A DNA stretch of 64,000 nucleotides from Paenisporosarcina quisquiliarum (GTDB lineage Bacteria; Bacillota; Bacilli; Bacillales_A; Planococcaceae). The notes beneath the pieces were generated by a model. The model was not told the DNA's origin. It searched no databases and was given only the letters and a program-made list of their open reading frames with translations. The first letter of the stretch is position 1, and every line of letters starts with the position of its first letter. A program made the translations under genes and the position numbers. Positions 34,751 through 43,990 of the stretch are shown here, piece by piece. The DNA is taken from positions 310,001 to 374,000 of the forward strand of contig NZ_JAMKBJ010000001.1 in the NCBI RefSeq assembly GCF_027563315.1, given 5' to 3'.

Positions 34751-36451
34751 ATGGTTACAAAATTCGAGGATTTCACGTATACACGACCGGTATTCGAGGA
34801 AATTGAAGAAAAGTTTAACGAAGCATTGGTTCAGTTTACGACTGCCGACACAGTTGAAGCTCAAAGTGATGCGATGAAGCTAATCAACAATATAAGAAAT
34901 CAGGTTGGAACGATGATGAATATTGTTTATATCAGAAATTCCATTGATACGACTGATGAATTTTATAAAACGGAACAGGATTACTTTGATGAACTAAGCC
35001 CGAAAGTAGATGATTTGGTAACAAAATATTATAAGGCTCTGGTGAGCTCATCATTCCGTAAAGAGCTGGAAGAAAAATGGGGCACTCAATTATTTGCCAT
35101 TGCGGATGCGCAAATCAAATCTTTTTCTTCAGAAGTCATTCCGATGATGCAAAAAGAGAACAAACTGTCTTCCGAATACCAACAACTGATTGCATCTGCA
35201 AAAATTCAATTTGAAAACGAAGAACGCACACTGGCGCAAATGCAGCCATTTACTGAATCAACTGACCGTGATATGAGGAAGCGAGCGAAGGATGCTTTCT
35301 TCAGCTTTTTCGCTGAAAATGAAGAGCAACTCGACCGTATTTATGATGATTTAGTAAAAGTCCGCACAGAAATTGCCCGTACTTTAGGTTATAAAAACTT
35401 TGTGGAACTGGGTTATTATCGCATGATCCGTACAGATTATGACGCGAGCATGGTGAAGAACTTCAGGGATCAAGTCAAAGACTTTATTGTTCCTTTAGCA
35501 GGCAAATTAAAAGAACGTCAACAGGCACGTATTGGGGTTGATGAATTTAAATACTATGATGAATCAATCAATTACAAAACTGGAAATGCCACACCGAAGG
35601 GTTCTCCTGAATGGATCATTGAAGGTGGTAAGAAGATGTATGATGAGTTGTCCCCGGAAACAAGTGAATTCTTTGATTTCATGATTGATAACAACTTGAT
35701 GGATCTTGTTGCGAAAAAAGGGAAAGCAAGTGGTGGGTATTGTTCATATATTGAGGAGTACAAAGCACCTTTCATCTTTTCTAACTTCAATGGCACTTCT
35801 GGAGATATCGATGTTTTGACACATGAAGCTGGACATGCGTTCCAAGTGTATTCAAGTCGTCATTTTGAAATTCCTGAATACAACTGGCCGACATACGAAG
35901 CATGTGAAATTCACTCGATGAGCATGGAGTTCATTACTTGGCCATGGATGGAGAATTTCTTCAAGGAAGATACAGACAAGTATAAATTCTCCCATCTAAG
36001 CGGAGCACTTGAATTCTTACCATATGGAGTGGCTGTGGATGAATTCCAACATTTTGTTTATGAAAATCCTGAAGCATCGCCAGCTGAACGCAAAAAAGCT
36101 TGGCGTGAACTCGAGCAAAAATATTTACCGCACCGTGATTATGACGGCAATGATTATTTAAACAGAGGTGGGTTCTGGCAGCGTCAAGGTCATATCTATC
36201 AAAGTCCTTTCTATTATATAGACTATACATTAGCTCAAATCTGTGCATTCCAGTTCTTTAAACGTACGATGGAAGACCGTGATCAAGCTTGGGCTGATTA
36301 CGTACATCTTTGTAAAATTGGAGGAAGTCTATCGTTTACTGGCCTTGTAAAAGAAGCCAACTTGATTTCCCCGTTTGACGATGGTTGCGTTGAATCGGTC
36401 ATCGGTCCGATTGAACAATGGTTAAACTCGATTGAAGATAAAGAACTTTAA
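34751..36451 (+). CDS. M3 family oligoendopeptidase (PepF-like)
   Basis: 566 residues, cytoplasmic zinc peptidase. The N-terminal helical domain (1-200) is followed by the thermolysin-like catalytic core with H-E-A-G-H in L-T-H-E-A-G-H-A-F-Q (about 361-370). The third zinc ligand is Glu in the downstream Y-E-A-C-E-I-H-S-M-S-M-E-F segment. It cleaves short peptides. Length matches the shorter M3B oligoendopeptidases (about 565). ATG follows TAGGGGATGG. Monocistronic with a terminator. Confidence 0.93.
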   Translation: MVTKFEDFTYTRPVFEEIEEKFNEALVQFTTADTVEAQSDAMKLINNIRNQVGTMMNIVYIRNSIDTTDEFYKTEQDYFDELSPKVDDLVTKYYKALVSSSFRKELEEKWGTQLFAIADAQIKSFSSEVIPMMQKENKLSSEYQQLIASAKIQFENEERTLAQMQPFTESTDRDMRKRAKDAFFSFFAENEEQLDRIYDDLVKVRTEIARTLGYKNFVELGYYRMIRTDYDASMVKNFRDQVKDFIVPLAGKLKERQQARIGVDEFKYYDESINYKTGNATPKGSPEWIIEGGKKMYDELSPETSEFFDFMIDNNLMDLVAKKGKASGGYCSYIEEYKAPFIFSNFNGTSGDIDVLTHEAGHAFQVYSSRHFEIPEYNWPTYEACEIHSMSMEFITWPWMENFFKEDTDKYKFSHLSGALEFLPYGVAVDEFQHFVYENPEASPAERKKAWRELEQKYLPHRDYDGNDYLNRGGFWQRQGHIYQSPFYYIDYTLAQICAFQFFKRTMEDRDQAWADYVHLCKIGGSLSFTGLVKEANLISPFDDGCVESVIGPIEQWLNSIEDKEL

Positions 36452-36858
36452 AGACATTTATAAAACCCGAAGATCAGGATTCTGCCTGACCTTCGGGTTT
36501 TTGTTTGCTTAAAATTTAAGCTCTTTATTAATTGGAATTTTCAGAGATTTTTGTTGACTTCTCTGTTACGCCCTATTAATCTATAAACATATTACAAAAT
36601 ATGTTTATATCGTTGATAAATTGTTATGTTAATTATGATGATGAATTCTACCGTTAAATTGGCTAAAGATTTCATTGTCTTAATTCAACATGACATTTAG
36701 GAAATAGGGCATTTTTCTATGTTGCTGCGATTATACCTACAATATTCCAACTAAAGAGCGGAATAAAAACCTTATACATAACGAGTGTTCATATATCCGT
36801 AATGTAATTGTTATGTCAAAGAATACAAACACATATATTAAACAAAGGAGGAGTTGGA
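36452..36858. promoter_or_regulatory. Intergenic region with terminator and paa upstream repeats
   Basis: The hairpin at 36463-36503 (AACCCGAAG...CTTCGGGTTTTT) ends the peptidase gene. The rest is AT-rich. It contains the dyad ACATAAC (36776-36782) / GTTATGT (36810-36816) and another GTTATGT at 36623-36629, all upstream of paaA. They may be PaaX operators. No clear -35/-10 pair is certain. Confidence 0.4.
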
Positions 36859-37812
36859 ATGGCTAGTTTTAACACGATCTCTGAAGATAATCAGTTAACG
36901 AACTTTATGCAGCGTATTGAAGCTGGAGAAAAAATCGAAGCGGATGATTGGATGCCTGAAGATTACAGACAGACATTAATCAAATTGATTTCAATGCATG
37001 GGATGAGTGAAATTATGGGGGCTCTACCAGAGAAAGAATGGGTTCCTAAAGCGCCTTCACTTTATAGAAAACTTGGCATTATGGCAAAAGTTCAGGATGA
37101 AATGGGTCATGGCCAACTCCTTCTTCGGGTAACTGAAGACTTGTTAAAACCTTATAACAAAAACCGTGCAGATTTAATGCAGGATTTATTTAATGGAGAT
37201 TTAAAATTCCATAATGTGTTCCATATGGAAACGAAAACGTGGGCAGATGCAGGAATTATCGGATGGTTAGTTGACGGAGCGGCGATTATCACACAGACAG
37301 ATATGCTGAAGGCTTCGTACGGTCCTTACGCCAGAGCACTTCAACGAATTTGCGCAGAAGAAGTTTTCCATGCACAGCACGGTGAATCAATAATCATGGC
37401 GTTAGCAGAAGGAACTGATCAACAAAAGGCTATGATTCAGGAGGCATTGAATAGATGGTGGGAACCTCTTCTTATGTTCTTTGGTCCAGCCAGTAAAGAA
37501 ACGACGGGTTCATCCAAACAAGACTTGACGATCAAATATAAAATCCGGACTAAAACAAATGAAGAGTTCAGACAGATTTTCTTTGATAAATATATACCTC
37601 GAATAATTTCATTGGGATTGACCATACCTGATCCAACACTTCGTTACGACAAAGATAGCAATTTATGGACCTATCAGCAGCCAGATTGGAATGAATTCAA
37701 AAAAATCATTAAAAATCAGGGACAACGTTCGGAAGCGAGACTGAATTTACGTCGGCATTCTTATGAATATAATTCTTGGGTCCGTGATGCACTCAGCGCA
37801 AATATAAGTTAA
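36859..37812 (+). CDS. paaA: Phenylacetyl-CoA 1,2-epoxidase, catalytic subunit PaaA
   Basis: 317 residues from the ATG at 36859 (AAAGGAGGAG upstream). Ferritin-like di-iron monooxygenase alpha subunit. The iron-binding pairs show as Q-D-E-M-G-H-G-Q (about 76-83) and E-E-V-F-H-A-Q-H-G (about 170-178). It epoxidises the ring of phenylacetyl-CoA within the PaaABC(E) complex. First gene of the paaABCD-ethD-ech-paaG-aldH operon, all on + with short gaps or overlaps. Expression is probably repressed by the PaaX encoded 9 kb downstream. Confidence 0.96.
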   Translation: MASFNTISEDNQLTNFMQRIEAGEKIEADDWMPEDYRQTLIKLISMHGMSEIMGALPEKEWVPKAPSLYRKLGIMAKVQDEMGHGQLLLRVTEDLLKPYNKNRADLMQDLFNGDLKFHNVFHMETKTWADAGIIGWLVDGAAIITQTDMLKASYGPYARALQRICAEEVFHAQHGESIIMALAEGTDQQKAMIQEALNRWWEPLLMFFGPASKETTGSSKQDLTIKYKIRTKTNEEFRQIFFDKYIPRIISLGLTIPDPTLRYDKDSNLWTYQQPDWNEFKKIIKNQGQRSEARLNLRRHSYEYNSWVRDALSANIS

Positions 37813-37830
37813 AGAGAGGAGTCAGGGGAA

Positions 37831-38178
37831 GTGAGCAACGAAAAAACCTTTTATCACGAATATGAAATTTTCAGTAAACGGACGCCAAGTTCTGCATTTC
37901 AGCACCAATTCAGCTTACTGGCTCCGAATGAAGAAATGGCGCTCATTATGGCACAGGAAAACTTTATGCGCCGTGAACCAGTTGCCGACATTTGGATTGT
38001 CAATCGCAAACATATCAAACGAATGAATGCCGAAGAAAAATTGACGCTTGGCCGACTTGAAAATAAAGAGTACCGAACGACAAAAGGATACGGATACTTG
38101 AAAAAGAAATGGCGTCAATATGAACAGGAAATGTTGGACGAAAAAGAAATCCTGTCATGGGGAGGCGAGAGAAAATGA
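37831..38178 (+). CDS. paaB: Phenylacetyl-CoA epoxidase subunit PaaB
   Basis: 115 residues with a GTG start behind GAGAGGAGTCAGGGGAA. Contains Y-H-E-Y-E-I-F-S-K-R-T-P, N-E-E-M-A-L-I-M-A-Q-E-N-F-M-R-R and V-A-D-I-W-I-V. PaaB bridges two PaaAC heterodimers and is required for the active complex. It overlaps the next gene by 4 nt. Confidence 0.95.
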   Translation: MSNEKTFYHEYEIFSKRTPSSAFQHQFSLLAPNEEMALIMAQENFMRREPVADIWIVNRKHIKRMNAEEKLTLGRLENKEYRTTKGYGYLKKKWRQYEQEMLDEKEILSWGGERK

Positions 38179-38981
38179 ATGATTCTGTGATGAGTCCTGA
38201 ATATACAGATGCGGTAAAGAATTTATTATTCCAGTTAGCAGACGATGATTTCATGTACTCGTTCCGTGGCTCTGAATGGCTAGGTCTCGCTCCTCATATT
38301 GAAGCGGACATTGCTTACTCTTCCATCAGTCAGGACACGATGGGGCATGCTGCGATGTATTATACCCTTCTAGAAAATCTAGGTGCTGGAAATGCAGATG
38401 ACCTCGCTCATAGCCGCCCTGCTTCGGATAGGAGAAACAGTATTTTAACCGAGCGGGTAAACGGTAGCGGATACTATTTGGAAACTCCCCACTACGACTG
38501 GGCGTACGCCGTGACAAGAAGTTATTTCTATACTCAGGCCAAAAAGGTGAAGATCGATTCTTTATGTGAGAGCTCCTATAAGCCACTGGCTGAAGTAGCT
38601 GTAAAAGTGAGGATGGAACTTTATTATCACCGATTGCACTGGGAAACCTGGTTCAAACAATTGATGAGTTCCACTGATGTAGCTAAAAAGAAGATGAATG
38701 AAGCTATTGCCCTTGTAGTGGCTGATTTCGGAGATGTTTTTTCTTATGGCACCCAAAAGGAAGCGATTGAAAGTAATGGGCTAATCGGTAGCGAAGAAGC
38801 ATTGCAAGAAAAATGGAAAATGAACATCGAGCCTTTGTTGACTTCATTACAAGTGCAAATGCCTAAAATTCCAGATCAACCAGTCAAAAACGGAAGAAAT
38901 GGTGAACATACAAATGATCTGGAGGAAGGGTTAACCACTCTTTCAGAAGTTTACAAATTCGAATCTGCAGCGGTCTGGTAA
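38175..38981 (+). CDS. paaC: Phenylacetyl-CoA epoxidase structural subunit PaaC
   Basis: 268 residues from the ATG at 38175 (GGAGGCGAGAGAAA upstream, overlapping the paaB stop). Ferritin-like fold without full di-iron ligation; recognisable by E-W-L-G-L-A-P-H-I-E-A-D-I-A-Y and L-Y-Y-H-R-L-H-W-E-T-W. It supports PaaA structurally. Part of the paa operon. Confidence 0.95.
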   Translation: MNDSVMSPEYTDAVKNLLFQLADDDFMYSFRGSEWLGLAPHIEADIAYSSISQDTMGHAAMYYTLLENLGAGNADDLAHSRPASDRRNSILTERVNGSGYYLETPHYDWAYAVTRSYFYTQAKKVKIDSLCESSYKPLAEVAVKVRMELYYHRLHWETWFKQLMSSTDVAKKKMNEAIALVVADFGDVFSYGTQKEAIESNGLIGSEEALQEKWKMNIEPLLTSLQVQMPKIPDQPVKNGRNGEHTNDLEEGLTTLSEVYKFESAAVW

Positions 38982-39007
38982 TCGGGCTTGGGAAAGGAGG
39001 AGACAAC

Positions 39008-39508
39008 ATGACTGCATTAACAGAACTAACGGTCGAGAGAGTGTACGAAGCATTGCTGAATGTGAAAGATCCTGAAATAGACACAGTCAGCATCTTTGAT
39101 CTCGGCATGATTGGTGAAGTTACGACGAATGGAACTCATGTGAAAGTTGTACTTCTGCCAACCTTCCTAGGTTGTCCCGCACTTGAAATTATCAAGAAAA
39201 ATACAATCAATGCAATAAAAGAATTACCGGAAGTTACAGAGATTGAAGTGGAATTTACCTTTCATCCACCTTGGACCTCCGATCGCATTACGGAAAAAGG
39301 TCACCAAAATTTGAGGGCGTTTGGAATTGCACCACCTCCGCGTCATTTTAAAGAAGACGGAAGCTGGCATGTGGACTGCGCTTATTGTGGGTCCACCTAC
39401 GTAACGATGGACAATATCTTTGGACCGACCGCATGTCGTAGCATCCTATATTGCAAGAGTTGTAAAAACGTATTTGAGGCCATGAAACCGGTCTCTACCA
39501 ACATGTAA
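39008..39508 (+). CDS. paaD: PaaD, MIP18/DUF59-type maturation protein
   Basis: 166 residues. The N-terminal MIP18-like domain begins V-K-D-P-E-I-D-T-V-S-I-F-D-L-G-M and includes L-G-C-P-A-L-E. The C-terminal zinc-ribbon-like part has four cysteines in pairs (C-A-Y-C ... C-R-S-I-L-Y-C-K-S-C). It is thought to help assemble the iron centres of the Paa epoxidase and reductase. ATG follows AAAGGAGGAGACAAC. The only maturation factor in the operon. Confidence 0.93.
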   Translation: MTALTELTVERVYEALLNVKDPEIDTVSIFDLGMIGEVTTNGTHVKVVLLPTFLGCPALEIIKKNTINAIKELPEVTEIEVEFTFHPPWTSDRITEKGHQNLRAFGIAPPPRHFKEDGSWHVDCAYCGSTYVTMDNIFGPTACRSILYCKSCKNVFEAMKPVSTNM

Positions 39509-39523
39509 AGTGAGGAGAAAATA

Positions 39524-39826
39524 ATGGCTAAATTAATCGCATTATACAAACACCCTGAAAATAAAGAGGCTTTCGATGATCATTATTTCAACGTTCATGG
39601 ACCGTTGACAGCAAAAATTCCTGGTCTGCGTGAAATGAAAGTAACAAAATTTACTGGTTCTCCAATGGGTGGAGAAAGTAAGTATTACCTTATGTGCGAA
39701 ATGATTTACGATGACATGGAATCAATGCAGCAAGGAATGCGTTCTGCTGAAGGAAAAGCATCTGGTAAAGACCTGATGGGGTTTGCAGGGAATTTAGTAA
39801 CGTTGATGATTGGTGAAGATGCGTAA
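39524..39826 (+). CDS. EthD-domain protein in the paaE position
   Basis: 100 residues, dimeric ferredoxin-like EthD fold: F-D-D-H-Y-F-N-V-H-G-P-L, then I-P-G-L-R-E-M and G-F-A-G-N-L-V-T. EthD-like proteins appear with monooxygenases and in ether or ring catabolism with unclear roles. Here it stands where a PaaE reductase is often found. Its stop overlaps the next start (TAATG). The biochemical function is unknown. Confidence 0.85.
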   Translation: MAKLIALYKHPENKEAFDDHYFNVHGPLTAKIPGLREMKVTKFTGSPMGGESKYYLMCEMIYDDMESMQQGMRSAEGKASGKDLMGFAGNLVTLMIGEDA

Positions 39827-40602
39827 TGAACGCGTATGAGTTAATTGAAACTTCACTTGAAGGCAGCGTGGCGTTAATCGAACTGAATCGTCCCCGTCAG
39901 TTGAATTCCCTAAACCGAAAAATGGTGAGGGAACTGGTCGAGGCGATGGAAGGTTTCGATCGGGATGATCAAGTACGAGTCATCGTGTTGACAGGTAAGG
40001 GCAGGGCGTTCTCAGCTGGAGCTGACATTGATGAAATGACAAATGATGATTCAATCAGCCTGGAACTCCTGAATCAATTTGCTGATTGGGATCGGTTGGC
40101 TCTGATTAAAAAGCCTATCATCGGTGCCGTAAAAGGATTTGTTTTTGGTGGAGGATTCGAACTAGCGCTGTGTTGCGATATTCTGATTACAGCAAGTGGA
40201 ACAGAGTTCTCATTCCCGGAAGTCGGCCTTGGTGTCATGCCTGGCGCAGGTGGAACGCAGCGCTTGACGAAACTTGCCGGACGCACGAAAGCTTTAGAGT
40301 GGCTATGGACAGGTGAGCGTATTTCTGCGGAAGCAGCACTTAAATATGGAGTGATTAATAAAATTGTCGCACCGGAACTTCTGATGGAAGAGTGTATGAA
40401 GTTCGCAAACCGACTTGCCAAGCAACCGCCTCTTTCCTTGCGTCTAATTAAAGATTCGGTAAACAAGGCAGTTGATACTTCTTTATTAGAAGGAATGCAG
40501 TATGAACGTAAAAACTTCTATTTACTGTTTTCAACTCAGGACCAAAAAGAAGGCATGAATGCTTTTATTGAAAAAAGAAAACCGGATTATAAAGGGAAGT
40601 AA
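39826..40602 (+). CDS. Enoyl-CoA hydratase of the paa operon (PaaF-like)
   Basis: 258 residues, crotonase fold. The oxyanion-hole segments are A-F-S-A-G-A-D-I-D (about 62-70) and V-F-G-G-G-F-E-L-A-L (about 104-113). The catalytic Glu region reads V-G-L-G-V-M-P-G-A-G-G-T-Q-R-L. In the paa scheme PaaF hydrates 2,3-dehydroadipyl-CoA; this gene or the one at 45280 can fill that role. Translationally coupled to ethD. Confidence 0.9.
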   Translation: MNAYELIETSLEGSVALIELNRPRQLNSLNRKMVRELVEAMEGFDRDDQVRVIVLTGKGRAFSAGADIDEMTNDDSISLELLNQFADWDRLALIKKPIIGAVKGFVFGGGFELALCCDILITASGTEFSFPEVGLGVMPGAGGTQRLTKLAGRTKALEWLWTGERISAEAALKYGVINKIVAPELLMEECMKFANRLAKQPPLSLRLIKDSVNKAVDTSLLEGMQYERKNFYLLFSTQDQKEGMNAFIEKRKPDYKGK

Positions 40603-40614
40603 GGAGTGTGTTGG

Positions 40615-41388
40615 ATGTTTGAGACGATCCGTTACGACGTCAAAGACGGTATTGCATGGCTCTACTTAAATAGACCTGACAGTTTGAATGCATTCGTCGC
40701 TCAAATGAATCGGGAAGTAAAAGAAGCTTTCAAAGCTGCATCCAATGATGAACAAGTTCGTTGCATCGTTATTACGGGCGAGGGGCGGGCATTTTGTTCT
40801 GGACAAGATTTATCGGAAGTCGATGAAAAGATGGATCACGGCCAAGTATTACGTGACCACTACGGTCCCATGATCAAGCAAATCAGACAGTGTGAAAAAC
40901 CAATTATTGCTGCTGTAAATGGGGTAGCGGCGGGAGCAGGATTCAGTCTTGCACTTGCTTGCGATTTCAGACTGGTATCGGAACGTGCAAGTTTTATCAA
41001 TGCATTTATTCATGTCGGTCTCATTCCAGACTCAGGAAATCTGTATTATTTAACACGCCTAGTGGGGGAAGCGAAGGCTTTAGAACTTTCGATATTGGGT
41101 GAAAAAGTGAAAGCTGAAGATGCTCTTAATATGGGACTGGCTACACAACTTATTTCGGCAGAAAGCTGGGAAGAGGACGTATCCGCTTTTGCAAAACGCA
41201 TTGCTTCTTTACCGACGAAAGCAATCGGTTTGATCAAACGTTATTTGAAGGCGGTCTCGGAAAACAGCTTTGAAGATTATTTGGAACATGAAGCTCAAGG
41301 TCAGCGGATAGCAGGTCTTACAAACGATCATCGCGAAGGCGTTAAATCATTTATGGAAAAACGAAAACCTGTCTTTTCAGGACAATAG
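40615..41388 (+). CDS. paaG: PaaG-type 1,2-epoxyphenylacetyl-CoA isomerase
   Basis: 257 residues from the ATG at 40615 (AAGGAG 8 nt upstream). Crotonase fold: F-C-S-G-Q-D-L-S-E, V-A-A-G-A-G-F-S-L-A-L, and the isomerase-specific Asp in V-G-L-I-P-D-S-G-N instead of the hydratase E-x-x-x-G-A-G-G. PaaG converts the ring epoxide to oxepin-CoA and later shifts a double bond. It is followed by the aldehyde dehydrogenase. Confidence 0.9.
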   Translation: MFETIRYDVKDGIAWLYLNRPDSLNAFVAQMNREVKEAFKAASNDEQVRCIVITGEGRAFCSGQDLSEVDEKMDHGQVLRDHYGPMIKQIRQCEKPIIAAVNGVAAGAGFSLALACDFRLVSERASFINAFIHVGLIPDSGNLYYLTRLVGEAKALELSILGEKVKAEDALNMGLATQLISAESWEEDVSAFAKRIASLPTKAIGLIKRYLKAVSENSFEDYLEHEAQGQRIAGLTNDHREGVKSFMEKRKPVFSGQ

Positions 41389-41400
41389 GGGGATTATCAC

Positions 41401-42918
41401 ATGGCTACAATCCGAGAAAACGAACTTGAACAAGAATCGATGAAACGTGATTTTTATCATTTAATTATTAATGGTGAAAAAGTGAAGAGCAGCACTGGCG
41501 ATACGATCCAAACATTTAATCCAGCAACTGGTGAACTGATAGCGGAAGTGGCGAAAGCTTCTAAAGAAGATGCTGAAAAGGCCGTTGAAGCGGCACGCAA
41601 TGCTTTCGATCACGGGAAATGGAAGCTATTCCCTGTTGGGCGACGTGCACAAGTATTGAATAAAATTGCTGCTATCATGCGTTCTCGTTTCAATGATTTA
41701 GTGGAACTTGAAATACTGGATACGGGTAAATCACTTCACGCAGCACAAGGTCAAGTGTCGCAAGCAATCGAAGATTTCGAGTTTTATGCTGGCGCAATCG
41801 TCGGGCATCGTGGAACTGTCAACAATGTACCGGGACAATTCCACAACTATACGGAGAAAGAACCTGTTGGCGTTTGTGCACAAATTATTCCTTGGAACTA
41901 TCCATTAATGATGGCGGCATGGAAAATCGCTCCTGCGATTGCTGTAGGATGTTCAGTAATTGTTAAACCCGCATCACTTACTCCGCTTACGGCAATTATC
42001 CTGGGAGAGATTTGTCTTGAAGCAGGCGTTCCTGCTGGTGTAGTGAACGTGATTCCAGGTTCAGGAGCGGAAGTCGGAAACTTCTTAGTGGAGCATCCAC
42101 GAGTGAATAAAGTTGCATTTACCGGTTCTACACCAATCGGAAAAGACATTATGGGCAAAGCTTCTGACACATTAAAACGTGTGACACTGGAGCTTGGTGG
42201 AAAATCACCAAGTCTAGTATTCGAAGATGCAGATATTGATGCGGCAGTCGATGGTTCATTATTTGGGATCTTCTATAATTCAGGCCAGTCATGCGAGGCA
42301 CGATCCCGTCTTTACGTCCATGAAGATATTTACGATGAATTTATGAGCAAATTTGTTGAAAAAGCAAATAAATTACAGATGGGCAATCCATTGGATAAAG
42401 GTACACATGTTGGAGCTATTATTGATCAAGGTCAACTAGACACGATTGATGGGTATGTCCAATCCGCGAAAAAAGATGGGGCTGAAATTTTGGTTGGTGG
42501 TAACGTTGCAAAACCTGAAGGATATGAAAATGGGTTCTGGTATGAACCGACAATCATAGCTAACGTCACTCACGACATGAAAGCAGTAACAGATGAAATT
42601 TTCGGACCGGTCGTTGTGGTCATGAAATTTAAAGATGAAAAAGAAGCAATCCGACTAGCTAACGATACAGAATTCGGATTAGGTTCAGCCGTCTGGTCAA
42701 AAGATGGGGCTCGTGCGACACGCGTTGCCAATCAGATTCAAGCGGGAATCGTTATGGTCAATTGCCCGTTTTCCGCATTCCCTGGAACACCTTTCGGAGG
42801 GTATAAGCAATCTGGATTCGGGCGAGAATTATGCATCGAAACCCTGGATCTTTATACAGAAACGAAAAGTATTTTATCCTACTACGGAAGTCGTCCTTTG
42901 AATCCGTTCGGTCTATAA
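41401..42918 (+). CDS. Aldehyde dehydrogenase of the paa operon (PaaZ-ALDH/PacL-like role)
   Basis: 505 residues, NAD(P)-dependent ALDH: P-W-N-Y-P-L-M-M-A-A-W-K (about 165-176), F-T-G-S-T-P-I-G-K, E-L-G-G-K-S-P (catalytic Glu), and nucleophilic Cys in N-S-G-Q-S-C-E-A. The gene ends the paaABCD operon. It could oxidise the ring-opened semialdehyde, replacing the ALDH half of PaaZ, or phenylacetaldehyde. No MaoC-type hydrolase domain is fused, so it is not a full PaaZ. ATG follows AGGGGGATTATCAC. Confidence 0.88.
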   Translation: MATIRENELEQESMKRDFYHLIINGEKVKSSTGDTIQTFNPATGELIAEVAKASKEDAEKAVEAARNAFDHGKWKLFPVGRRAQVLNKIAAIMRSRFNDLVELEILDTGKSLHAAQGQVSQAIEDFEFYAGAIVGHRGTVNNVPGQFHNYTEKEPVGVCAQIIPWNYPLMMAAWKIAPAIAVGCSVIVKPASLTPLTAIILGEICLEAGVPAGVVNVIPGSGAEVGNFLVEHPRVNKVAFTGSTPIGKDIMGKASDTLKRVTLELGGKSPSLVFEDADIDAAVDGSLFGIFYNSGQSCEARSRLYVHEDIYDEFMSKFVEKANKLQMGNPLDKGTHVGAIIDQGQLDTIDGYVQSAKKDGAEILVGGNVAKPEGYENGFWYEPTIIANVTHDMKAVTDEIFGPVVVVMKFKDEKEAIRLANDTEFGLGSAVWSKDGARATRVANQIQAGIVMVNCPFSAFPGTPFGGYKQSGFGRELCIETLDLYTETKSILSYYGSRPLNPFGL

Positions 42919-43055
42919 GAAAAGCAGGAAGCGATATATTAGCGCTTTATGGTTCCCTTTCAACTGAGGGGTTGTCGCTTGTAGATAGACATAGATAATT
43001 TAAAACGAAGGTAGATAAACTTTTACTTTCTGACTCGTATAATAATCTATAAATG

Positions 43056-43102
43056 ACGGACAGGGAGTTATCCAACCCCCTGTCCGTATTCTTTCACCTC
43101 AA
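43056..43102 (+). terminator. Terminator of the paaABCD operon
   Basis: ACGGACAGGG / CCCTGTCCGT 10-bp stem with an 11-nt loop and a weak T-rich tail, before the paaH ribosome site. Some readthrough into paaH is possible. Confidence 0.7.
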
Positions 43103-43117
43103 AAGGAGGAATATTAC

Positions 43118-43990
43118 GTGATTAACCAAATTGTTGTCGTCGGTTCAGGATTAATGGGCAGAGGAATTGCTTATGTTGGCGCAGTTGGTGGTTTTAATGT
43201 AACGGTAGTCGACATACATGAAACGGCCTTGGAAAATGCAAGACAAGAAATTGAACGCATGTTCAAAAAAGGTGTATCCATCGGTAAAATCTCTTCTGAT
43301 CAGGCTACGCAAGCCCTAAGTAAATTAAGCTTTATCCAAGAGTTATCCGAAGCAGCTGGTAATGCTGATTTAATAATAGAAGCTGTCCCTGAAGAACTGG
43401 ACATAAAAAAACGAGTGTTTGAAACAATGGAAGAACATGCATCTGCTCATTGTTATTTTGCAACAAATACATCAACGATGAGTCCGACAGAAATTGCTTC
43501 TTTTGCAAAACGTCCTGAAAGAACAATCGCAATGCATTTTTTCAATCCTGTACATAAAATGCCACTTGTGGAAATTGTCCGCGGCTTGGAAACGAGCGAC
43601 GAAACTGCCGAAGTAATCAAAGAAGTAGCAGTGAAAATGGGGAAAGAGACGGTCGTCATCAATGAATTCCCTGGTTTTGTGACCAGCAGAATCAGTGCCC
43701 TCGTAGGCAACGAAGCATTTTTTATGCTACAAGAAGGACTTGGTACTCCTGAAGAAATAGATAAAGCGATAAAACTTGGTTTGAACTATCCTATGGGTCC
43801 ATTCGAACTAGTAGATTTAGTGGGACTCGACACACGCCTTAACAACTTAAACTATTTACATTCAAAACTAGGGGAGAAGTACCGCCCAGCGCCTCTACTC
43901 GAACAATATGTCAAAGCAGGCCGTCTTGGTCGAAAAACGGGCAAAGGTGTATATGACTATACAATAGAAGAAGAGTGGGTCAAGAAATGA
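43118..43990 (+). CDS. paaH: 3-hydroxyacyl-CoA dehydrogenase PaaH-like
   Basis: 290 residues, GTG start behind AAAGGAGGAATATTAC. NAD motif G-S-G-L-M-G-R-G-I-A (about 8-17). Catalytic His in A-M-H-F-F-N-P-V-H-K-M, then P-G-F-V-T-S-R and G-L-N-Y-P-M-G-P-F-E-L. It oxidises 3-hydroxyadipyl-CoA in the paa pathway; the family also contains 3-hydroxybutyryl-CoA dehydrogenases. The stop overlaps the thiolase start (ATGA). Confidence 0.9.
   Translation: MINQIVVVGSGLMGRGIAYVGAVGGFNVTVVDIHETALENARQEIERMFKKGVSIGKISSDQATQALSKLSFIQELSEAAGNADLIIEAVPEELDIKKRVFETMEEHASAHCYFATNTSTMSPTEIASFAKRPERTIAMHFFNPVHKMPLVEIVRGLETSDETAEVIKEVAVKMGKETVVINEFPGFVTSRISALVGNEAFFMLQEGLGTPEEIDKAIKLGLNYPMGPFELVDLVGLDTRLNNLNYLHSKLGEKYRPAPLLEQYVKAGRLGRKTGKGVYDYTIEEEWVKK

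Noticed and set aside
41401-42918. Full PaaZ bifunctional enzyme
   Set aside because: Only the ALDH domain (505 residues) is present; there is no MaoC-type hydratase domain.
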